Source of the DNA: an uncultured Burkholderiales bacterium
GTDB lineage: Bacteria > Pseudomonadota > Gammaproteobacteria > Burkholderiales > Burkholderiaceae
Length of the DNA: 6,615 nt
Reading direction: 5' to 3'
Assembly: GCA_937891045.1 (NCBI GenBank)
Contig: CALBEV010000068.1
Span: forward strand, 1-6,615
The translations under genes were made by a program, and so were the position numbers. This document shows positions 1 to 4,972 of this stretch, piece by piece (the first letter of the stretch is position 1; every line of letters begins with the position of its first letter). The notes under the pieces are model-generated. The model saw nothing but the letters and a program-made list of their open reading frames with translations. It did no database searches and was not told the origin of the DNA.

Positions 1-3000
1 CGGCGCTCACCACAAACGGTTTGCCATTGGCGCGAAGGAGTTTCTCCAGCTCTGAAGGGGGGGCGCCGATGGGCACGGGCAAGCCAGGCATTTGCGGAGC
101 TTGCGCAATCATGCTGACCGTGCCGTAAAGCGTGCGTGCGGTGGTGCTGGTGGCGGTGGCGTCACGAATACCGGTGATCTGGGTGTTGCCAAAATCATTG
201 GCAGTGACGGTGTCCAAAGCCATGGTGGCAGCGGTGGCAACCGCACTGTTGATGACCTTTGCACCAATCAGTTCGAAGGGCGAGCCAGCCACACTGGAGG
301 TGATGTCCAACACGCCAGCGGTGCGGGAAACACTCACATTTTTGATGGTGCCTGCCGTGATGGCAGCGTTGATAGCGGTCTGTAAAGCAGTTGCCAAATC
401 GGCTGCGGTTGTACCCCCTGAATTGGCAGAAGTGATGGTGACGCCATTGATCACGACGGATGCTGAATCGGTGACGGCCACTGTGCCTGCGATGTTGATG
501 CGTGAGACTTGATTGACCGCACCGCCTTGGTCCAAACCGAAATTGGCGGCCGACAAGTCTTTGACGTTCGAGTTGAACCACACCGACGTGTTGCGGCCGT
601 CAGAAACCAAGCTGACACCGTTGCCGTTGTCTGTGGCTGTCACGCCATGTTGCCCAGAGCGCTGATTGATGGCCTCAACCACCTTGGTGCGTCTGGCCGT
701 GCCGGTTTCGTTTTGCACGAACTCGACTTGCACCTCGACGCCATTCAAATACAAGGACTGCAGTGTGGGTGTGGCCAGCACTGGTAAGGTGGTTTGGGTG
801 ACCGAGCCTTTGATCTCTGGGCCTTTGGCCTGAGCGCGAACGGCGGTGATGGGGGTTTGGGCGTTGATGGCGTTGGCAATGGCGATGGCACTGGCACTGC
901 GGTCATTGCTGGTAGCGGGTGAATCTGAAAACTCGTCATCCGCACTGGTGGTGGGACGGATTTTCACACCGTTGATCATCAGGTCGTCTTTGCCCAAGGG
1001 TTTGAAGTTGGCGTTGGCGTTTTCAACCACATTGACCGTGGACACGGTGCTTATCGCACCGCTGCTCTTGGACACCGACAAGGTGAAGCTGGTGCCCGGG
1101 GTGTCCGACTCCAACAAAATTTCACCTATGTTGCGCCCTGCCTTGGCCGTCACGGTCAAGTCGGTGTTGGCGTTGATCTTGGTGATCAATTCATCACGCA
1201 CTTTTTGCGGGGTTAAATTGATTGCCCCTACGATTGCGGTGTATTCAAACGTGGTGCCGTTGACAGTCACGTAATAAATATCATTGGCGTTGGGGTTGGT
1301 CGTGAAAGTGACGCTGTCAACTTGCGCGACAGCTGGATTCACAATGGGACGCACCACCGTGTTGGCAACGGCTTGGTTGCGGGTGAAGTTGCCTTGCACC
1401 AAGCCGGCTCGGGTGATGTCACCGGTGCTGTCGGAGGTCAAGACCACGGGAGTTGGGATTTTCGATTGCAACGAAATCGTGCTGGACTGCACACCTTGGC
1501 GCATACCGATGCGTGCACCAAAGTCTTCGGCATTGGCCGATGTTTCAAAGCTCACCTCGATGTTGCGGCCATCGGCGGCCAACAAAGTGATGCCCTTGGT
1601 GTCTGAGCCAGTGTCAATGGCTTTGACGCCGGTCTTGTCACTGATGAGGTTGATCGCCTTGGCCACAGCCATGCGGGTTTCACGCGGGTTGTTCAAGACC
1701 GTGGTGATGTTGGCGCTGGCAAAGCCATTGACAAACACCACCCCATTGAGCACCGAGGTGCCGGACATGGCCGCACCGCTCATCATGTTTTCATTCACCT
1801 TGGCAAACACGCCTGTGCCCTCATTGGCCACAAAGTATTCACCGATGGTGTCGACCAAACCCACCAGATTGGTCGAACCCATTTGCACATTGGTGGGCGC
1901 CACATTGCCTTCGGCCGCAGCGTAAGTGATGGTGAGCGAGGAATTGCCTGGGATGTAGGTCACCATGCGTCCTGTCGGCTCGCCAAACAAAGGGCTGGCT
2001 TGCAAAGCAGCAGCAATTTTGGCTGTAGCAGAGGCTGACGTGGTGTCCATGGCATCCAGTGAGACGCTCACACCGGCGACAATCACGGTGCCGGGTGAGG
2101 GTGTGCCACTGAAGGTCAAGGACTGTGTTTCACCACGGGTCACGCCGGTGGAAACAGCTTTTCGATTGATGGCGGCAGCCTTGGCGATGGCACTGCCAGC
2201 GGCATTGTTGGCAGGCGAGACCGAATCATCGGTGGCATAAGAGGCGCCAATATCAATGCCGTTGATTTTCAAATCGCCGGCACGCAATGAAGGAATGCTG
2301 CCTGCAACATCCACATGGTATTCAAACGCGCGGACATTCAAACTCACAGCCGTGCCATCTGACTTCTTGAACTCATAGACCATGTCATCCGAGATCACTT
2401 GCGCGTTCGAGCCACTGGTTTTGATGAATGTGACGGAACTGGCTGGTGCACCATTGGTCACCACGACCGTGGGCAATGCACCTGAGCCTGTGACGGACAA
2501 ATTGGTGACGTTGGTGCCTGTGGTGGCACTTGTGAAGGTGACCGTGGTATTGGTTGACACGGCACCCGAGGCAAAGCCACTCAGGGTACCGCTGAAAGTT
2601 CCTTTGGTAGGCACCGAGCCGCCTGTGCCTGCATAGCCATTGGCACGCGAGGCAAAGTCTGTGGCCACTTCGGCGGCCGTGGCACCTGTTGAGCCAACCG
2701 TGTAGGTCAGGCCACCCAAGGTGATGGTTTGACCCGCTGTCATGGCGTTAAAGGTGACGGCGGAGGTTTCATTCGCAGCTGCGTTGTTGAACACACCGGA
2801 CATGCTGATTGTTTCGCCCTTTTCAGTCAGGAACGATGCGGTCACCGCGCCCGAGGTGTTGACGTTCATGCTCAGAGCGCCACTTTTAAGGAAAGCGCCG
2901 TTGTCTTTGAACTGTTCGACACCACTGGCCAAAGCATCTCGTGTGCTGGCCACGGCCATGGCGAGGCCAGACGCGGCCGTGATGGCGCTGAAATCGGTGG

Positions 3001-3781
3001 AAATGGCTGACACGTCGCCCTCACCGGCTGCGTAGGCCACCGTGATGACACTGCCAATCACCGAAACCGAACGGCCAGAGGAGGAATTGAAAGCGCTGTT
3101 GTTGCTGAGTGTTTGCTGAATTTTGGCGGCAATCAGATCGGTGGTGTTTTGCACTGTGGCATCAATCACCACATCGACGCCGCCGACTTTGATGGTGCCG
3201 CTGGCGAATGTGTTGTTGGTGCTGCTGAGTCTGATGGTTTGGCGTTCACCTGCATCACTTCCGCCAACCGTGCGTGAGGTGGTGGGGTCGATGAAAACCG
3301 TGCCAAATTGATTTTCCGAGGTGACTTTGAACAAAGGCATCTCGCCCACACGTTCTCCAGCAGACCCGCTGAGCACAGGAAAACCGTTCCATTCAGTCGC
3401 TTCTGCAATTTGAACAATCTGCTGCTTGAGTTGCTGGAATTCCAAATCCAAGTAACTGCGCTGAGCATTTTCATTGGTGTCGTTGACTGCCTGGATGGCC
3501 AACTCACGCATGCGTTGCATCATGTCCGTGATCTCGTTGGTCGCGCCCTCAGCGGTTTGGATCAGGGAGATGGCATCACCCGCGTTGCGCACGGCCTGAT
3601 TCAAACTGCGAATCTGGTGCGTCATGCGCGTTGAGATGGCCATGCCAGCGGCATCGTCACGGGCGGAATTGATCCGTTTACCGGTCGACAACTGTTGCAT
3701 CGCAATAGATTGACTGCGTTCAGTCGACTTGAGCGCCGCTTGCGAAAACAGTGCTTTGACGTTGGTGTTGATGACTGCCAT
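1..3781 (-). CDS. fliC: Giant flagellin, N-terminal part (3' end beyond window)
   Basis: Flagellin is the secreted subunit of the flagellar filament. The frame stays open from the ATG at 3781 to the window edge: 1260 codons, no stop, no cysteine. Residues 1-140 are a textbook D0/D1 N-terminus (MAVINTNVKAL start, LSTGKRINSARDDAAGMAI at 31-49, QRMRELAIQA at 89-98, ATEWNGFPVLSG at 128-139). Residues matching the TLR5-contact positions R90, L94 and E114 are kept. From about 160 on, the protein is a Thr/Ser/Ala/Val/Asn-rich hypervariable region with diverged repeated modules, including two flagellin hook IN-type motifs near 503 and 933 and two DGRN blocks at 737 and 1061. A proline-rich stretch lies at 1229-1242. 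The C-terminal D1/D0 is not reached, so the full protein should exceed about 1350 residues, against 270-600 for ordinary flagellins. The start is fixed by AGGAG 6 nt upstream. An own sigma-54-like promoter is likely. Flagellin identity is certain; the domain content beyond residue 160 is read by eye. Confidence 0.95.
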   Translation of the reverse strand, partial: MAVINTNVKALFSQAALKSTERSQSIAMQQLSTGKRINSARDDAAGMAISTRMTHQIRSLNQAVRNAGDAISLIQTAEGATNEITDMMQRMRELAIQAVNDTNENAQRSYLDLEFQQLKQQIVQIAEATEWNGFPVLSGSAGERVGEMPLFKVTSENQFGTVFIDPTTSRTVGGSDAGERQTIRLSSTNNTFASGTIKVGGVDVVIDATVQNTTDLIAAKIQQTLSNNSAFNSSSGRSVSVIGSVITVAYAAGEGDVSAISTDFSAITAASGLAMAVASTRDALASGVEQFKDNGAFLKSGALSMNVNTSGAVTASFLTEKGETISMSGVFNNAAANETSAVTFNAMTAGQTITLGGLTYTVGSTGATAAEVATDFASRANGYAGTGGSVPTKGTFSGTLSGFASGAVSTNTTVTFTSATTGTNVTNLSVTGSGALPTVVVTNGAPASSVTFIKTSGSNAQVISDDMVYEFKKSDGTAVSLNVRAFEYHVDVAGSIPSLRAGDLKINGIDIGASYATDDSVSPANNAAGSAIAKAAAINRKAVSTGVTRGETQSLTFSGTPSPGTVIVAGVSVSLDAMDTTSASATAKIAAALQASPLFGEPTGRMVTYIPGNSSLTITYAAAEGNVAPTNVQMGSTNLVGLVDTIGEYFVANEGTGVFAKVNENMMSGAAMSGTSVLNGVVFVNGFASANITTVLNNPRETRMAVAKAINLISDKTGVKAIDTGSDTKGITLLAADGRNIEVSFETSANAEDFGARIGMRQGVQSSTISLQSKIPTPVVLTSDSTGDITRAGLVQGNFTRNQAVANTVVRPIVNPAVAQVDSVTFTTNPNANDIYYVTVNGTTFEYTAIVGAINLTPQKVRDELITKINANTDLTVTAKAGRNIGEILLESDTPGTSFTLSVSKSSGAISTVSTVNVVENANANFKPLGKDDLMINGVKIRPTTSADDEFSDSPATSNDRSASAIAIANAINAQTPITAVRAQAKGPEIKGSVTQTTLPVLATPTLQSLYLNGVEVQVEFVQNETGTARRTKVVEAINQRSGQHGVTATDNGNGVSLVSDGRNTSVWFNSNVKDLSAANFGLDQGGAVNQVSRINIAGTVAVTDSASVVINGVTITSANSGGTTAADLATALQTAINAAITAGTIKNVSVSRTAGVLDITSSVAGSPFELIGAKVINSAVATAATMALDTVTANDFGNTQITGIRDATATSTTARTLYGTVSMIAQAPQMPGLPVPIGAPPSELEKLLRANGKPFVVSA
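536..697 (-). repeat. Flagellin module C (AIN...DGRN block), copy 2 (residues 1029-1082)
   Basis: VVEAIN, then GVTATDNGNG, VSLVSDGRNTSVWF and a closing NFG, aligned with copy 1. Both copies are preceded by an LNGV-containing strand (LNGVVFVNG near 678; YLNGVEVQVEF near 1010), so the duplicated unit is probably longer than marked. Confidence 0.7.
839..985 (-). repeat. Flagellin module B (hook IN-type motif), copy 2 (residues 933-981)
   Basis: DLMINGVKI, then a DDE-containing linker, then the helix SASAIAIANAIN and PITAV. It matches copy 1 at residues 503-547 in order and spacing, with a linker about four residues longer. Confidence 0.7.
1517..1681 (-). repeat. Flagellin module C (AIN...DGRN block), copy 1 (residues 701-755)
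   Basis: Helix ending VAKAIN, then GVKAIDTGSD, GITLLAADGRNIEVSF and a closing DFG. This AIN-GVxA-D-G...DGRN-V-F arrangement is common in central domains of betaproteobacterial flagellins. It recurs about 325 residues later. Confidence 0.7.
1901..2134 (-). repeat. Flagellin module A, copy 2 (residues 550-627)
   Basis: Second copy of the module seen at residues 178-257. It starts GETQSL, continues GTVIVAGVSVSLD and a helix (SASATAKIAAAL), and ends LTITYAAAEGNV. Segments at about residues 341-433, 820-904 and 1096-1170 have a similar V-x-GvtV...helix...I-T pattern and may be more distant copies. Confidence 0.65.
2141..2275 (-). repeat. Flagellin module B (hook IN-type motif), copy 1 (residues 503-547)
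   Basis: DLKINGIDIG, then an Asp/Ser-rich linker with DDS, then the helix SAIAKAAAIN and TGVT. This is the pattern of the flagellin hook IN motif family (L-x-ING-x-x-I...DD...AxAIAxAIN...GVxA). It is duplicated 430 residues later. Confidence 0.7.
3011..3250 (-). repeat. Flagellin module A, copy 1 (residues 178-257)
   Basis: First copy of an ~80-residue module in the variable region. It begins GERQTI, has a central GTIKVGGVDVVID strand pair followed by a helix (TTDLIAAKIQQTL), and ends ITVAYAAGEGDV. It aligns by eye with residues 550-627, 370 residues further on. The similarity is at protein level only, implying an old duplication. Confidence 0.65.
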
Positions 3782-3786
3782 TTACT

Positions 3787-3806
3787 TCTCCTGACCAGTG
3801 AGGTCA
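3787..3806 (-). promoter_or_regulatory. Flagellin ribosome binding site with adjoining hairpin
   Basis: On the minus strand AGGAG (plus 3788-3792) lies 6 nt before the flagellin ATG and decides the start. Directly 5' of it is a perfect 5-bp stem, TGACC-TCACT-GGTCA (plus 3792-3806), whose 3' arm shares its last base with the SD. The SD is certain; a regulatory role for the small hairpin is inference. Confidence 0.6.
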
Positions 3807-3827
3807 ATAATGCTATGCAACTGATTA

Positions 3828-3843
3828 GGAAATCCTTGTGCCA
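3828..3843 (-). promoter_or_regulatory. Candidate sigma-54 promoter of the flagellin gene
   Basis: Minus strand TGGCAC-AAGGA-TTTCC. The -24 box is perfect and the spacing to the -12 box is correct, but TTTCC replaces the consensus TTGCW. It lines up with the much better element upstream of the neighbouring TPR gene (TGGCAC-N5-TTnCnTAATC in both). The expected transcript start is about 35 nt before the ATG. No sigma-28-like promoter (TAAA...GCCGATAA) was seen in the gap. Confidence 0.5.
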
Positions 3844-3844
3844 A

Positions 3845-3871
3845 TTTCAATTTCATTCTTTGAATTTGAAA
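3845..3871. repeat. AT-rich inverted repeat upstream of the flagellin -24 box
   Basis: Plus strand TTTCAATTTCA-TTCTT-TGAATTTGAAA: 11-bp arms with one mismatch around a 5-bp centre. It ends 1 bp from the candidate flagellin -24 element. It could be a binding site for a transcription factor or enhancer-binding protein; no T-tract follows it, so a terminator is unlikely. Confidence 0.55.
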
Positions 3872-3893
3872 AAATCCTGTGTTTTCAACTGTT

Positions 3894-3961
3894 TTGCCGC
3901 TGTTTGTTGCCGCAGTGGCAACATTTGTTGCATCAGAGGAAAGGAATTGCCGCATTGCCGC
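3894..3961. repeat. Four GCGGCAA repeats with an internal palindrome
   Basis: TTGCCGC (GCGGCAA on minus) occurs at 3894-3900, 3907-3913, 3947-3953 and 3955-3961. One copy overlaps a perfect inverted repeat, TGTTGCC-GCAGT-GGCAACA, at 3905-3923. The cluster lies between the TPR stop and the flagellin promoter. It may be a regulator-binding array or part of a TPR-transcript terminator, although no U-tract is adjacent. Confidence 0.5.
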
Positions 3962-3971
3962 AGGTACTTTT

Positions 3972-4436
3972 TTATTGGATTTGCGAGCTTTCGCCCACCA
4001 GGTCGGCGTAGTCTTCCAGAGAAAGACTTTCAGCCACGAGTTCAAGCTGCTCGGGGTAGGCCTTGAGGCCTTTGCGGGCGACTTGCAATGCTTTTGCAGG
4101 GTCCAGGTTGCAGCGCAGTGCGCGCACCAACATCACATAAGTGAAGGGCTGGGTGTTGTCCCCTTGGATGTCCATGAGTTCTTGCAGCATTTCCACGGCC
4201 ATGTCCCAGTCTTGCTGAATCAGGGCCAGCAAGCCGTTGATGGCCAGCATGTCTTCGCTGTGGGGGTGGATGCTCATGCCGGCGGCGCCCAAGGCGTAGG
4301 CCAAGTCCAATTGCTCGGTGGCCACCAACGATTGGATGGCTTCGCGGATCTCACCGGGGGTGAAACGCTTGATGTGTTCGGTTTGCAAAAAGCCGCCCAC
4401 TTGGGCTTGGTTCAACAATTCTTGGATGAGAGACAT
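3972..4436 (-). CDS. TPR-like cytoplasmic protein, likely flagellum-associated
   Basis: A 154-residue protein with no signal peptide or membrane segment, predicted cytoplasmic. From about residue 36 to 127 it consists of paired amphipathic helices typical of about three tetratricopeptide repeats (LDLAYALGAAGMSIHPHSED; LALIQQDWDMAVEMLQELM; VRALRCNLDPAKALQVARKG), the last ending KAYPEQ. The N-terminal 30 residues (MSLIQELLNQAQ...) and the acidic C-terminal tail fall outside the repeats. The start is supported by AGGAG 6 nt upstream. It lies 190 bp upstream of the flagellin gene on the same strand and has its own near-consensus sigma-54 promoter. TPR proteins act as protein-protein adaptors. Neighbourhood and promoter suggest a role in flagellin handling, secretion or regulation, but I do not recognise a named family and this role is inference. 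Confidence 0.85.
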   Translation of the reverse strand: MSLIQELLNQAQVGGFLQTEHIKRFTPGEIREAIQSLVATEQLDLAYALGAAGMSIHPHSEDMLAINGLLALIQQDWDMAVEMLQELMDIQGDNTQPFTYVMLVRALRCNLDPAKALQVARKGLKAYPEQLELVAESLSLEDYADLVGESSQIQ

Positions 4437-4442
4437 GAAAAA

Positions 4443-4447
4443 CTCCT
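4443..4447 (-). promoter_or_regulatory. Ribosome binding site of the TPR gene
   Basis: AGGAG on the minus strand, 6 nt before the ATG at 4436. It fixes the start, and the spacing matches that of the flagellin SD. Confidence 0.8.
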
Positions 4448-4502
4448 GTTGGTGTCGGAAAAATGGCCACAGCGGTCAAGATGTGGCAGATGCATCCGAT
4501 TA

Positions 4503-4519
4503 AGCAAGAGTAGTGCCAG
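4503..4519 (-). promoter_or_regulatory. Sigma-54 promoter of the TPR gene
   Basis: Minus strand CTGGCAC-TACTC-TTGCT matches the sigma-54 consensus YTGGCACG-N4-TTGCW at every strongly conserved position except the last G of the -24 box. The GG and GC dinucleotides are spaced as required. Transcription is expected to start near 4492, giving a leader of about 55 nt. Such a promoter needs an AAA+ enhancer-binding protein (for example a FleQ/FlrC-type activator), which is not encoded here. Confidence 0.8.
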
Positions 4520-4520
4520 T

Positions 4521-4537
4521 ATTTACTTTATGTAAAT
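4521..4537. repeat. Inverted repeat adjacent to the TPR-gene -24 box
   Basis: Perfect palindrome ATTTAC-TTTAT-GTAAAT with 6-bp arms, starting 1 bp upstream of the sigma-54 element. It may be an activator or repressor site. Confidence 0.5.
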
Positions 4538-4568
4538 CAAGGACTTAGGGTGGTTTTACAGTGGTGCA

Positions 4569-4592
4569 GGGGTTTGCCGGTGGGGTTTGGGG
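4569..4592 (+). other. G-rich tract with an 8-bp direct repeat
   Basis: GGGGTTTG occurs twice (4569-4576 and 4582-4589), and the second copy runs into another GGGG. This gives three G4 runs within 24 nt, with a further GGG at 4548-4550. It lies between the two divergent promoters. A G-quadruplex is possible but the fourth run is distant. Confidence 0.4.
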
Positions 4593-4639
4593 ACTCAAAA
4601 TTATCATCTCACACCACGAGTTGGATTCTATTTTTATCT

Positions 4640-4677
4640 CTATTATGGACATTTATCCAATTTATTGTCCATAATAG
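4640..4677. promoter_or_regulatory. Palindromic operator in front of hipBA
   Basis: Perfect 11-bp inverted repeat CTATTATGGAC / GTCCATAATAG separated by 16 bp, ending 4 bp before the hipB ATG. The left arm contains TATTAT, which could act as a -10 box. A smaller TGGA-N6-TCCA palindrome sits at 4646-4659. HipB-family antitoxins repress their own operon through palindromes in this position, so this is the probable autoregulatory site. It does not match the E. coli TATCC-N8-GGATA operator literally. Confidence 0.75.
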
Positions 4678-4681
4678 CTTT

Positions 4682-4972
4682 ATGCCAAAGAAGCCGCCCG
4701 TGGTCTACCCACAAGAACAACAAAATCTCTCCGAACTGGGTGAGCGTCTCAAGCTTGCCCGATTGCGCCGCAAACTGAGCAGTATGGTGGTGGCCCAGCG
4801 TGCAGGGATTTCCAGAACATCGCTTTACAAGGTTGAGAAAGGTGATGCGGGGGCCACGCTTGGCACCTATGTGCGCGTTTTGGCTGTACTGGGATTGGAT
4901 GGTGATATTCGGCATTTGGCTGCAGACGATAGGTTGGGCCGAAAACTGCAAGATTTGGATTTGCGACGATGA
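4682..4972 (+). CDS. hipB: HipB-like antitoxin, XRE-family DNA-binding protein
   Basis: A 96-residue antitoxin and transcriptional repressor. Residues 18-75 form an HTH_3/Cro-CI domain: LGERLKLARLRRKLS (helix 1), MVVAQRAGIS (helix 2), SRTSLYKVEKG at 44-54 (recognition helix and turn), then TLGTYVRVLAVLGL. The C-terminus (RHLAADDRLGRKLQDLDLRR) resembles HipB tails of this subgroup. The start chosen is the ATG at 4682, just after the palindromic operator. There is no good Shine-Dalgarno sequence, so translation may depend on a short leader. A longer in-frame reading from 4550 would translate through the operator and adds a non-homologous hydrophobic stretch, so I reject it. The stop overlaps the hipA start (ATGA), indicating translational coupling. 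In this family HipB binds and neutralises HipA and represses the operon. Confidence 0.92.
   Translation: MPKKPPVVYPQEQQNLSELGERLKLARLRRKLSSMVVAQRAGISRTSLYKVEKGDAGATLGTYVRVLAVLGLDGDIRHLAADDRLGRKLQDLDLRR

Noticed and set aside
846..2240. Long plus-strand open frames across the flagellin region (for example 1284-1925, 213 codons)
   Set aside because: They are antisense shadows: the minus-strand flagellin frame is unbroken and has recognisable domains, while the plus-strand products are low-complexity and lack proper start signals.
3782..3971. Sigma-28 promoter for flagellin
   Set aside because: No TAAA-type -35 with a GCCGATAA-like -10 at suitable spacing was found on the minus strand; the sigma-54-like element fits better.
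3879..4535. Plus-strand open frame of 218 codons opposite the TPR gene
   Set aside because: It overlaps the TPR gene and the flagellin promoter region and has no SD; the minus-strand product has a clear repeat pattern, a good SD and a sigma-54 promoter.
4550..4681. Upstream extension of hipB from a GTG at 4550
   Set aside because: It would translate through the palindromic operator and add a hydrophobic stretch unlike HipB proteins.
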